DNA of 7,077 bases from a gamma proteobacterium symbiont of Lucinoma myriamae (lineage in GTDB: Bacteria > Pseudomonadota > Gammaproteobacteria > GRL18), in the NCBI GenBank assembly GCA_025655635.1, contig JAHXIM010000175.1:1-7077 (forward strand), in the 5' to 3' direction. Positions 1 to 6,831 of the stretch are shown piece by piece. The position numbers and the translations under genes were made by a program. A model generated the notes under the pieces. That model was not told the DNA's origin. It saw only the letters and a list, made by a program, of their open reading frames with translations, and made no database searches. Within the stretch, counting starts at the first letter, position 1; each line of letters begins with the position of its first letter.

Positions 1-152
1 CTCAGATAAAGATACTTACGATGAATCCCGTATTTGTCAAACTTTGATAGTCACCCCAGCAGAGCCGGGGGATTACCTTCTGTTAATTTAATAGCCAATA
101 TAAACAAATAAAACAATGCCTTACAAAAACTTCACAAAATATTCATAAGCAA
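1..152. other. Gene-poor left edge downstream of lon, with a GC-rich imperfect hairpin
   Basis: No gene is supported here. Against a very AT-rich background, positions 54-70 form an imperfect GC-rich hairpin: CCCC (54-57) pairs with GGGG (67-70), GC (59-60) with GC (64-65), and the loop is AGA. An alternative outer pairing is AATCCC (24-29) with GGGATT (69-74). This resembles REP-type or IS200/IS605-like subterminal hairpins in general style, but no element boundary or transposase is visible, so that is inference only. One plus-strand frame is open from the left edge (about 2-91, roughly 29 codons to a TAA). It reads through the hairpin and could be the tail of a convergent gene or chance. 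No hupB start, the usual gene after lon in many gammaproteobacteria, is seen on the minus strand. Confidence 0.35.
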
Positions 153-186
153 AAGTCCATTTTTAAAAAAAGTAAAAAATGGACTT
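153..186 (-). terminator. Rho-independent terminator of lon
   Basis: A perfect 12-bp inverted repeat (153-164 with 175-186, AAGTCCATTTTT and its complement) encloses a 10-nt AT-rich loop. It lies 48 nt past the lon stop codon. On the minus strand the stem ends in CTTTT followed by GC, which gives a short T tract. On the plus strand the stem is followed by ACTGC, so it should act mainly on lon transcripts. The stem is AT-rich apart from GTCC/GGAC, so it may be a moderate terminator or a 3'-end stabilising hairpin. Confidence 0.7.
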
Positions 187-234
187 ACTGCACAGAATTT
201 TTGAAAACAATTTAGCAACAATTAAAGTTAGGTA

Positions 235-2655
235 CTAGTGGGCTCTAATTGATGCTGTTTTTTTTCCTGATTTTACCTTAGAAGTGCCTACAGATTCTTT
301 TATAGGTTCTGGAGCATGAACAAGAGCGATTTGCAAAACTTCATCAATCCACTGTACTGGTTTGATATCAAGTTTTGATACAATGTTCTTGGGTAAATCA
401 ACTAAATCTTTTTTATTTTCACTAGGAATAATAACCGTTTTTATACCGCTTCGTAATGCTGCTAATAATTTTTCTTTAAGACCTCCAATGGGTAGAACTT
501 CACCACGTAAAGTGATCTCTCCAGTCATAGCAACATCTGCCTTAACGGGTATTTCTGTCAATGCTGAAACTAAAGCTGTACACATACCGATACCTGCACT
601 TGGGCCATCCTTGGGGATAGCACCTTCAGGGACGTGTATATGAATATCTTTTGTTTCATAAATTTCATAGGGTATACCTAAGACATCCGAACGACTACGA
701 ACTACTGACATAGCGGCCTGAATGGATTCTTTCATCACATCACCAAGTTGTCCGGTAACACTGTTTTTTCCTTTTCCTGGCATAACAGCAGTTTCAATGG
801 TTAATATTTCACCACCAACCTCAGTCCATGCCAGACCGGTCACCTGTCCAACTTGATTTTCTTGTTCTACACTACCATAACGGAAGCGACGAACACCCAG
901 ATACTTTTCAATATTACGACTAGTGACAGAAACTTTTTTTGTCTTCTTGTCTAACAAGATTTCTTTGACAACTTTACGGGCTATTTTTGCAACTTCTCGT
1001 TCAATGCCGCGAACACCTGCTTCACGAGTATAATAACGAATAACGTCCCGAATAGCACCTTCACTAATACTCAATTCAGCTTCTTTTAAACCATTATTTA
1101 TTAACTGTTTAGGAATCAAATAACGAGAAACAATATTCAGTTTTTCTTCTTCAGTGTAGCCGGCAAGGCGTATAACTTCCATTCTATCAAGTAGTGGCCC
1201 AGGTATATTCATACTATTAGAGGTAGCAATAAACATAACTTCTGACAAATCGTAATCCACTTCCATATAGTGATCACTAAAGGTATTGTTTTGTTCTGGA
1301 TCTAACACCTCCAACAATGCTGATGAGGGGTCACCTCGCATATCCATAGCCATTTTATCAATTTCATCTAGTAAGAAAAATGGATTTTTGACTTCAACTT
1401 TAGACATATTTTGAATAATCTTACCCGGCATTGAGCCGATATAAGTGCGTCGATGTCCTCGAATTTCAGCTTCATCTCGCACACCACCCAGAGACATGCG
1501 GGTAAACTTACGATTGGTGGCTCTGGCAATGGACTGTCCTAAGGAGGTCTTACCAACACCTGGAGGACCAACAAGGCATAGTATAGGTCCTTTAAGTTTT
1601 TTCATACGTTGTTGAACAGCTAGATATTCTAAAATACGCTCTTTTACTTTCTCAAGTCCATAATGGTCTTCATCAAGAATAGCTGCGGCTTTTGCCAAAT
1701 CGAGACGTACTTTTGAACGTTTCTTCCACGGCACATTAGTCAGCCATTCTAAATAATTTCTTACAACAGATGCTTCTGCGGACATTGGAGACATCATTTT
1801 TAACTTGTTCAGTTCCGCCATGCCTTTTTTCTTGGCTTCTTCGGAAAGTCCAGTATTTTTTATTTTGTTCTCAAGCTCTTCCAGCTCATTGGGTATATCA
1901 TCGATATCATTCAATTCTTTCTGAATGGCTTTCATTTGCTCATTGAGATAGTATTCCCGTTGGCTTTTCTCCATTTGCTGCTTAACACGTCCGCGAATAC
2001 GTTTTTCTACTTGCAGAATGTCAATCTCAGATTCCATTTGTACCAATAAATGTTCTAAACGCTCACGAACATCCGAGATTTCTAAAATAACCTGTTTTTC
2101 TTCGATCTTAAGCAGCATGTGAGCAGCAATAGTATCTGCCAGGCGACTTGGATCTTCAATACTGGAAAGAGATGATAAAATTTCAGGCGGTACCTTATCA
2201 TTCATTTTTACATATTGATCAAACTGATTCATTACAGTACGGGTTAATACATCAGCCTCTCTATCTTCAATCTTTTTATTTTCAAAAAGCGAAATTTGAG
2301 CAGTATAGTATTCTTCAGATGAAAATAAATTTTTAACTTCAGCACGCTCTTCGCCTTCAACAAGTACTTTTACAGTACCATCAGGTAATTTCAGCAGCCT
2401 GAGAATAGATGCTATTGTTCCAACTGAGTTGATATCTTCAGGTTTTGGATCATCTTCAGAGGCATTTTTCTGAGCAATTAAAAGAATTTTTTTATCTTCT
2501 TCCATTGCAGCTTCAAGTGCATTAATTGACTTTTCACGACCCACATAAAGTGGTATCACCATGTGTGGGTAGACAACAACATCTCTTAAAGGTAATACAG
2601 GATAAATTGATGTTGTATCTGCGATATCGGAAGTAGTATTGTTCTCATTCTCCAT
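235..2655 (-). CDS. lon: ATP-dependent Lon protease (endopeptidase La)
   Basis: Lon is a cytoplasmic homo-oligomeric AAA+ serine protease that unfolds and degrades misfolded proteins and short-lived regulators. From the chosen start it is 806 aa (E. coli Lon is 784). Domains seen: N-terminal substrate-binding LAN domain (about 18-210, starting PVLPLRDVVVYPHMVIPL); coiled-coil linker with KSQREYYLNEQMKAIQKEL (about 230-248); AAA+ module with Walker A GPPGVGKT (363-370), Walker B LLDEID (428-433) and LLDRMEVIR around 489-497; C-terminal protease domain with the Ser-Lys dyad, S686 in PKDGPSAG and K729 in GGLKEK. All key residues are present, so it should be active. A K/R-rich tail of about 25 residues follows the conserved core. 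An in-frame ATG at 2685 would add MISHIKRASL, but it has no Shine-Dalgarno. The ATG at 2655 has GAGG 9 nt upstream and leaves a lead of about 17 residues before the conserved core, so I prefer it. It sits behind the clpX terminator with its own promoter candidates. Confidence 0.97.
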   Translation of the reverse strand: MENENNTTSDIADTTSIYPVLPLRDVVVYPHMVIPLYVGREKSINALEAAMEEDKKILLIAQKNASEDDPKPEDINSVGTIASILRLLKLPDGTVKVLVEGEERAEVKNLFSSEEYYTAQISLFENKKIEDREADVLTRTVMNQFDQYVKMNDKVPPEILSSLSSIEDPSRLADTIAAHMLLKIEEKQVILEISDVRERLEHLLVQMESEIDILQVEKRIRGRVKQQMEKSQREYYLNEQMKAIQKELNDIDDIPNELEELENKIKNTGLSEEAKKKGMAELNKLKMMSPMSAEASVVRNYLEWLTNVPWKKRSKVRLDLAKAAAILDEDHYGLEKVKERILEYLAVQQRMKKLKGPILCLVGPPGVGKTSLGQSIARATNRKFTRMSLGGVRDEAEIRGHRRTYIGSMPGKIIQNMSKVEVKNPFFLLDEIDKMAMDMRGDPSSALLEVLDPEQNNTFSDHYMEVDYDLSEVMFIATSNSMNIPGPLLDRMEVIRLAGYTEEEKLNIVSRYLIPKQLINNGLKEAELSISEGAIRDVIRYYTREAGVRGIEREVAKIARKVVKEILLDKKTKKVSVTSRNIEKYLGVRRFRYGSVEQENQVGQVTGLAWTEVGGEILTIETAVMPGKGKNSVTGQLGDVMKESIQAAMSVVRSRSDVLGIPYEIYETKDIHIHVPEGAIPKDGPSAGIGMCTALVSALTEIPVKADVAMTGEITLRGEVLPIGGLKEKLLAALRSGIKTVIIPSENKKDLVDLPKNIVSKLDIKPVQWIDEVLQIALVHAPEPIKESVGTSKVKSGKKTASIRAH

Positions 2656-2670
2656 TAAGGAGGCCCTCTT
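2650..2670 (-). promoter_or_regulatory. lon translation start region: weak SD next to an anti-SD-like stretch
   Basis: In the mRNA sense, a weak Shine-Dalgarno AAGAGG(G) (2664-2670) is followed directly by CCTCCTTA (2656-2663) and then the ATG (2653-2655). CCTCCTTA is identical to the 3' tail of bacterial 16S rRNA, that is, the anti-SD itself. CTCC (2659-2662) can also pair with GGAG (2650-2653), which spans the G of the ATG and codon 2, with loop TTAAT. The SD spacing supports this start over the ATG at 2685, which is preceded by no purine-rich box. A role for the anti-SD-like stretch in dampening translation is inference. Confidence 0.5.
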
Positions 2671-2696
2671 AATATGACTTATCATAAACCAGGATA

Positions 2697-2736
2697 AAAT
2701 ATTATATTTTAAAAATGCAGTAAGTTTATAATATTT
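2697..2736 (-). repeat. AT-only inverted repeat in the lon leader
   Basis: AAATATTATA (2697-2706) and TATAATATTT (2727-2736) form a perfect 10-bp inverted repeat around a 20-nt loop. It would lie in the lon 5' untranslated region if transcription starts near 2805. All pairs are A-U, so an RNA stem here would be weak and heat-labile. It may be only a by-product of the AT-rich composition. Confidence 0.3.
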
Positions 2737-2810
2737 ATTGGTATTTCGTAATTGATACTTGAATTAATCACTCGTGATAATTTAAGTAAATCTGTGTTTT
2801 CTATATAAAG

Positions 2811-2841
2811 AATATATGGGTGTTAAGAGTAAGAAATCAAG
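2811..2841 (-). promoter_or_regulatory. lon promoter: sigma-32-like heat-shock promoter overlapping a sigma-70-like one
   Basis: Reading the minus strand, CTTGATT (2835-2841) is followed by 14 nt and then CCCATATA (2813-2820). This fits the sigma-32 pattern CTTGAAA, 13-15 nt, CCCCATnTa well: 5/7 in the -35, and ACCCATATA (2813-2821) matches 8/9 of CCCCATnTA. The same DNA also reads as a sigma-70 promoter, TTGATT (2835-2840), 18 nt, TATATT (2811-2816). It sits between the clpX terminator and lon, predicting a start near 2805 and a leader of about 150 nt. Heat-shock control of lon is well established in E. coli; here it is inferred from the motif alone. No CIRCE-type repeat is seen. Confidence 0.6.
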
Positions 2842-2872
2842 TCTATATGACGGTATTCAAGCAATCAAACAC

Positions 2873-2902
2873 AAAAAAAGGGGCTTAAAGCCCCTTTTTT
2901 TT
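2873..2902 (-). terminator. Strong rho-independent terminator after clpX
   Basis: GGGGC (2880-2884), loop TTAAA, GCCCC (2890-2894) form a 5-bp GC stem. The stem is flanked by seven A on one side and eight T on the other, so it extends by A-T pairs and works in either direction. On the minus strand it starts 15 nt after the clpX stop and ends in seven T. It should largely separate clpX transcription from lon, in line with the separate lon promoter just downstream. Confidence 0.9.
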
Positions 2903-2917
2903 ACGTTGAATGAGATA

Positions 2918-4192
2918 TCACTCACCAGAAGCTTTTTTATCTTCATTAGCATAAATAAGCATGGGTTCGGATAAACCATTAATGACAGATTCATCAACAA
3001 CAACAGTTTCTACATCATCTATTGAGGGTAATTCATACATTGTATCCAACAGACTGTGCTCTAAAATACTCCGTAAGCCACGTGCTCCTGTCTTTCTTTC
3101 CATAGCTTTTTGGGCTATAGCTCTTAGCGCTTCCTCACGCAAATCCAGTTCAGCACCTTCCATTTCGATTAATTTGCTGTATTGTTTTGCCAATGCATTT
3201 TTCGGCTCTGTCAGAATTCTGACTAATGCATCTTCATCCAATTCTTTCAATGTAGCAATAACAGGTAAGCGCCCGACAAATTCAGGAATTAAACCATAAC
3301 GAGTTAAGTCCTGCGGTTCAATCCCGTCCAGTAAATCACCAAAACTCTTAGTATCATCTTTACTAGTCACTTCTGCACCGAAACCAATACCGCCTTTATC
3401 AGAACGATTACGGATAACAGTATCTAATCCAGAGAAAGCACCACCACAGATAAAGAGAATGTTGGCAGTATTAACCTGTAAAAACTCTTGCTGTGGATGC
3501 TTACGTCCACCCTGAGGCGGTACAGAAGCAACGGTACCTTCAATAAGCTTCAATAGTGCCTGTTGAACACCTTCACCGGAAACGTCACGAGTGATTGAAG
3601 GATTGTCTGATTTACGAGAAATCTTATCAATCTCATCAATGTAGACAATACCTGTTTGTGCTTTTTCTACATCATAGTCACATTTCTGTAGTAATTTTTG
3701 GATAATATTTTCGACGTCTTCACCCACATAACCCGCTTCAGTTAATGTAGTTGCATCAGCAATAGTAAACGGTACATCTAACATTCTGGCCAGAGTTTCA
3801 GCAAGCAGAGTCTTACCACAGCCGGTCGGGCCAATCAGCAGAATATTGCTTTTAGATAATTCAACATCATCTTTCTTGTGACCACTTTCAAGTCGTTTAT
3901 AATGATTATAAACGGCAACTGAAAGAATTTTTTTGGCTTTTGCCTGACCAATCACATATTCATCTAAGGTTTTATTGATTTCACGTGGAGTAGGTAATTT
4001 GCTGCCGGGTACAGCACCTCCCTGCTCTTGAATTTCTTCACGAATAATATCATTACACAGCTCAACACATTCATCACAGACAAACACTGAAGGACCTGCT
4101 ATTAGCTTTCTGACTTCATGCTGGCTTTTACCGCAAAAAGAACAGTACAACAGCTTGCCATTGTCATCTTTATTTTGAGTATCATCACTCAT
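2918..4192 (-). CDS. clpX: ATP-dependent Clp protease ATP-binding subunit ClpX
   Basis: ClpX is the hexameric AAA+ unfoldase that recognises substrates such as SsrA-tagged proteins and threads them into ClpP in the cytoplasm. The protein is 424 aa, the same as E. coli ClpX, and ends in the same ASGE. Visible features: N-terminal C4 zinc-binding domain (C17, C20, C39, C42) that dimerises and binds adaptors; Walker A GPTGCGKT (121-128; E. coli has Ser where this has Cys); pore-1 loop GYVG (154-157); Walker B VYIDEID (183-189); pore-2 RKH (230-232); IGF loop for ClpP docking (269-271); arginine finger R308 in EFVGRLP; sensor-2 GARGLR (369-374). The acidic segment [11 protein letters not shown] near 392-402 is normal. 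GAGG lies 8 nt before the ATG, which fixes the start. The gene lies 198 nt after clpP, with its own promoter candidate, and is followed by a strong terminator. Confidence 0.98.
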   Translation of the reverse strand: MSDDTQNKDDNGKLLYCSFCGKSQHEVRKLIAGPSVFVCDECVELCNDIIREEIQEQGGAVPGSKLPTPREINKTLDEYVIGQAKAKKILSVAVYNHYKRLESGHKKDDVELSKSNILLIGPTGCGKTLLAETLARMLDVPFTIADATTLTEAGYVGEDVENIIQKLLQKCDYDVEKAQTGIVYIDEIDKISRKSDNPSITRDVSGEGVQQALLKLIEGTVASVPPQGGRKHPQQEFLQVNTANILFICGGAFSGLDTVIRNRSDKGGIGFGAEVTSKDDTKSFGDLLDGIEPQDLTRYGLIPEFVGRLPVIATLKELDEDALVRILTEPKNALAKQYSKLIEMEGAELDLREEALRAIAQKAMERKTGARGLRSILEHSLLDTMYELPSIDDVETVVVDESVINGLSEPMLIYANEDKKASGE

Positions 4193-4245
4193 AAAACGAA
4201 CCTCATATCAGGGTAGTATAAGCCCTTATTTATACATTAGTATCA

Positions 4246-4298
4246 GTTAAAAGTATTTTTAACTTTGAAACTATACTTTCAAACATACACTCTAACAA
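4246..4298 (-). promoter_or_regulatory. Candidate clpX promoter with overlapping palindromes
   Basis: On the minus strand TTGTTA (4293-4298), a 17-nt spacer and TATAGT (4270-4275) make a good sigma-70-type promoter (4/6 and 5/6). This would start clpX about 70 nt before its ATG, near 4263. Two small palindromes abut here: TTTGAAA-ctatac-TTTCAAA (4264-4283) is centred on the -10 box, and GTTAAAA-gtat-TTTTAAC (4246-4263) covers the predicted start and early transcript. They could be operator half-sites or weak RNA hairpins, or reflect AT-rich composition. A second, weaker promoter-like pair (TTGATT, then TATATA after 17 nt) lies further upstream in the same spacer. Confidence 0.4.
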
Positions 4299-4390
4299 AA
4301 TTGATTATTTTTAATATATAAGCCTAATTCATTAATAAATCAATAGTTATACGCAGATCAGTGTTTAAATTTATAATCACTTATCATTTT

Positions 4391-5047
4391 TTAGTTTGAA
4401 GATTCATCTGTTGTCGTCGCTGCACGATTGGCAATGACCTGATCAATTAAACCATAATCAACTGCCTGTTCAGCACTCAAAAAGTTATCTCTATCAGTAT
4501 CCTGTGCGATAACATCAATATTTTGCCCCGTATGATCAGCCATAATATTGTTAAGCTTATCTTTCAAGGTAAGAATTTCTTTAGCATGAATGGCTATATC
4601 AGATGCCTGTCCCTGAAAACCACCCAAAGGCTGATGAATCATCATACGAGAATTAGGTAAACAATAGCGCTTACCTTTAGCACCACCAGTTAATAATAAT
4701 GCACCCATACTGGCAGCCTGACCAATACACATGGTACTGACGTCTGGTTTAATAAACTGCATTGTATCATAAATTGCCATGCCGGCAGTCACTGAACCTC
4801 CAGGTGAATTTATATACAGATGAATGTCTTTGTCTGGATTTTCAGATTCAAGAAACAATAATTGTGCGACAATTAAGTTGGCCATATGATCTTCTACCTG
4901 GCCTACCATAAAAATCACCCGCTCTTTTAATAATCGTGAATAGATATCATATGAGCGTTCCCCTCTTGATGTCTGTTCGATAACCATTGGCACAAGTCCA
5001 AGGGCATCAGCTTGTACAGAACCGCTGGTGATTTCATTATTTATCAT
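4391..5047 (-). CDS. clpP: ATP-dependent Clp protease proteolytic subunit ClpP
   Basis: ClpP is the serine peptidase that forms the two-ring 14-subunit degradation chamber and works with ClpX (and ClpA if present). The protein is 218 aa (E. coli precursor 207). The triad is intact at the expected spacing: S113 in GQAASMGA, H138 in [10 protein letters not shown]187 in [10 protein letters not shown]. The oxyanion-region SPGGSVTAG is at about 81-89. The first 16 or so residues look like a self-cleaved propeptide; by alignment with E. coli, maturation would fall just before GLVPMVIEQ, near residue 17. A short Ser/Thr-rich tail follows the core. AAGGA about 10 nt upstream supports the ATG. It lies 149 nt after tig and 198 nt before clpX, its partner, so co-transcription with clpX is likely alongside any internal promoter. 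Confidence 0.98.
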   Translation of the reverse strand: MINNEITSGSVQADALGLVPMVIEQTSRGERSYDIYSRLLKERVIFMVGQVEDHMANLIVAQLLFLESENPDKDIHLYINSPGGSVTAGMAIYDTMQFIKPDVSTMCIGQAASMGALLLTGGAKGKRYCLPNSRMMIHQPLGGFQGQASDIAIHAKEILTLKDKLNNIMADHTGQNIDVIAQDTDRDNFLSAEQAVDYGLIDQVIANRAATTTDESSN

Positions 5048-5138
5048 TAAGTTACAATCCTTTATTAAGATTATTTCTAGTTGTTTTAATAGAACATTTT
5101 GTATTCGTAATTTTATAATAATTCTAATACAATAATAA

Positions 5139-5170
5139 AAGTAGAGTTAGAAATAATAGCAGCTCTACTT
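5139..5170 (-). terminator. Terminator-like or processing hairpin between tig and clpP
   Basis: AAGTAGAG (5139-5146) and CTCTACTT (5163-5170) form a perfect 8-bp stem with a 16-nt loop, starting 26 nt after the tig stop. On the minus strand the stem ends CTACTT and continues TTATTATT, a broken T tract. It could attenuate read-through from tig to clpP, or protect or process the tig 3' end. The rest of the 149-nt spacer is AT-rich, with a second weak inverted repeat (TTGTATT 5099-5105 with AATACAA 5126-5132). I found no convincing clpP promoter in it. Confidence 0.45.
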
Positions 5171-5196
5171 AATCATTGTAATTGACATGAAGTGAA

Positions 5197-6510
5197 TTAA
5201 GCTTCTTCTTCTTCAGTTTTCGGATTCATAAATTCAGTGAAGCTAAAATCTTTATCTGATACAGAAGCTTGTTCACATGCCCAATCAACAATTTTTTCTT
5301 CTAATACAAAGGACTCAATTTCAGCTATTTTTTCTTTATGAGATTTATAATAATCCATCACTTCCTGTGGGTTCTCATAAGTGGCTGCCATCTCAACAAT
5401 TTTTGCCATAACTTCTTCTTGGGGTGCAGTAATTTCATTTACTTTAACTAATTCGGCAAGCAGCATACCAAGAGAAACTCTCTTTGTTGCCTGCTCTTCA
5501 AATAAGCTGGTTTGTAATTGAGCTTCGCCCTGACCTTGCATCTGATATTGAGATTGCATTTGCTCAGCCATATTTTTAGCTTCTTCTTCAACCAGTGCCT
5601 TAGGTACGATAATGTCATTGATATCAAGAACAGCATCCATAACCTGATTCTTAAGCTTCGCAGCAACAGCTTTATCTAACTCTATCTGCATATTCTTTTT
5701 AACTTCTTCACGAAATGCATCATTACCGCCTTCAGAAACACCAAATTTTAAATAAAATTCATCGTTTAGCTCTGGAAGTGTAGCTTCTTTAACTGCTGAA
5801 ACAGTAATGGCAAACTGAACATCTTTGCCGGCAACATCTTTATAATGATATTCTTCAGGAAATTTAAGATCAAGAGTCAGGCTGTCACCTGCTTTTGCAC
5901 CGATAACACCATCTTCAAAGCCCTCAATCATTTGCCCCTGACCTAAAGTCACAGGCACTTGCTTACCTTCATTACCTTTAAACTCTTCACCATCAATAGT
6001 ACCAACAAAATCAACGACAACCTGATCTTCTTTCTGGGCACCACGTTCAACATCAGTAAATGTCTGATTTTGTTTACGAATGTTTGCAATAGTTGAATCA
6101 ATATCACTGTCACTAATGGCTACGTTGGCTTTTTCAAAGCTCTGACCATCTAAAGATGCTGGTGTGATTTCTGGATACACTTCAAAGAGTGCTTTATAGG
6201 AAACATGATCTTTATCGTCATTCTCAACCATATTAATAGTTGGCTGACCAGCAGGCTTGAGTTTTTCCTGATTAACGGCTTCAAAATAGCTTTGTTGCAG
6301 CTTTTCATTTAAAACTTCTGCTTCAACGGCACCGCTATAACGCTTCTTAATGACAGCCATAGGGATTTTACCTGGACGAAAACCATTAATTTTTGCAGTT
6401 TTTGTTAAAGATTGTAAACGAGTATTTACTTCACCATTAATATCTGATGTTGGAAATTGAACCGTCATTTCTCTTTCAAGACCTTCTTTTGTTTCTACAG
6501 AAACTTGCAT
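5197..6510 (-). CDS. tig: Trigger factor, ribosome-associated chaperone and peptidyl-prolyl isomerase
   Basis: Trigger factor binds ribosomal protein L23 at the exit tunnel, shields nascent chains and has an FKBP-type prolyl isomerase domain. The protein is 437 aa (E. coli 432). Domains seen: N-terminal ribosome-binding domain (about 1-145) with the signature GFRPGKIP at 43-50 (GFRKGKVP in E. coli); FKBP PPIase domain (about 155-245) containing VVVDFVGTIDGEEFKG, LGQGQMIEGFEDGVIGAKAG and FPEEYHYKDVAGK; C-terminal helical substrate cradle (about 246-430) with LFEEQATKRVSLGMLLAELV. It ends in an acidic EEEEA stretch. GAGG lies 7 nt before the ATG, and the first residues MQVSVET match E. coli, so the start is secure. 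It is the first protein gene of the cluster, 149 nt upstream of clpP, with a long leader carrying a hairpin. Confidence 0.98.
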   Translation of the reverse strand: MQVSVETKEGLEREMTVQFPTSDINGEVNTRLQSLTKTAKINGFRPGKIPMAVIKKRYSGAVEAEVLNEKLQQSYFEAVNQEKLKPAGQPTINMVENDDKDHVSYKALFEVYPEITPASLDGQSFEKANVAISDSDIDSTIANIRKQNQTFTDVERGAQKEDQVVVDFVGTIDGEEFKGNEGKQVPVTLGQGQMIEGFEDGVIGAKAGDSLTLDLKFPEEYHYKDVAGKDVQFAITVSAVKEATLPELNDEFYLKFGVSEGGNDAFREEVKKNMQIELDKAVAAKLKNQVMDAVLDINDIIVPKALVEEEAKNMAEQMQSQYQMQGQGEAQLQTSLFEEQATKRVSLGMLLAELVKVNEITAPQEEVMAKIVEMAATYENPQEVMDYYKSHKEKIAEIESFVLEEKIVDWACEQASVSDKDFSFTEFMNPKTEEEEA

Positions 6511-6544
6511 TTTTTATCCTCGTTACAATCAAATTAATTTTAAA

Positions 6545-6594
6545 AACTCATTACCTGTAAAAATTAATTAACTAAAATTCACAGGTAATGAGTT
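6545..6594 (-). repeat. Perfect 14-bp inverted repeat (hairpin) in the tig leader
   Basis: AACTCATTACCTGT (6545-6558) and ACAGGTAATGAGTT (6581-6594) are exact complements around a 22-nt AT-rich loop that can partly pair with itself. The hairpin lies 34 nt before the tig ATG. On the minus strand it is followed by TTT and then AAAA, so it looks like a weak terminator or attenuator at best. It may be a leader structure, the 3' boundary of tRNA read-through transcripts, or a small palindromic repeat. Only this copy is seen in the window. Confidence 0.65.
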
Positions 6595-6831
6595 CTATCT
6601 AAATATGGCTATGTTTTATATATAGCTTAGCAGGCTATTATACAAGATATTAGCGTTAATAATTAATACTTTTTAACAAAGAAATTAAGAAAAAGGGTAA
6701 TTTTTTATGCTTGAGAGACAGAAACAGGGAAAAAGTGATTTATGTTAGGTAATTAGTTTAGAAAACAGATGTGAAATGTAATAAGAGAATATTTATAGCA
6801 GGGAGATGAATAGTTTAACAGGATAAATAAA
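6595..6831 (-). promoter_or_regulatory. tRNA-tig spacer with candidate tig promoter(s)
   Basis: This AT-rich spacer has no gene. Reading the minus strand, a perfect TATAAT lies at 6637-6642, about 125 nt before the tig ATG. Its -35 region at 17 nt (TAATTA) is poor, so it may depend on an activator or be chance. A second candidate is an extended -10, TGCTATAAA (6792-6800), just downstream of the tRNA. Short self-complementary stretches around 6608-6640 (GGCTA/TAGC, ATAGC/GCTAT) could fold in the leader. No clear terminator follows the tRNA, so read-through from tRNA-Leu into tig is possible. Confidence 0.35.

Noticed and set aside
2..91. Plus-strand frame open from the left edge for about 29 codons
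   Set aside because: It passes through the GC-rich hairpin, has no recognisable motif, and is too short to call as the tail of a gene without more sequence.
362..643. Plus-strand open frame of 93 codons opposite lon
   Set aside because: It lies antisense to the conserved Lon protease domain and has no recognisable product; it is a shadow of lon codon structure.
2148..2336. Plus-strand open frame of 62 codons opposite lon
   Set aside because: Antisense to the Lon N-terminal domain, no family features, no supporting context.
2656..2697. Plus-strand TAAGGAGG followed by a 7-codon ORF (ATG at 2674)
   Set aside because: It looks like a strong ribosome binding site but is the complement of the lon start region, the peptide is tiny, and no plus-strand promoter or neighbour supports it.
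2961..3299. Plus-strand open frame of 112 codons opposite clpX
   Set aside because: Antisense to the conserved ClpX C-terminal half; Ser-rich translation typical of a shadow frame.
5448..5666. Minus-strand open frame of 72 codons inside tig in another frame
   Set aside because: Fully inside the intact trigger factor gene, with an arginine/leucine-rich translation typical of an off-frame read.
5051..6530. GATTGTAAC present in both the clpP and tig leaders
   Set aside because: Nine bases in AT-rich leaders near the ribosome binding sites; positions relative to the start differ and a shared function is not supported.
6580..6592. Tiny upstream ORF (ATG AGT TTT TAA type) in the tig leader hairpin
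   Set aside because: Three codons only, with its AGG too close to the ATG to serve as a Shine-Dalgarno.
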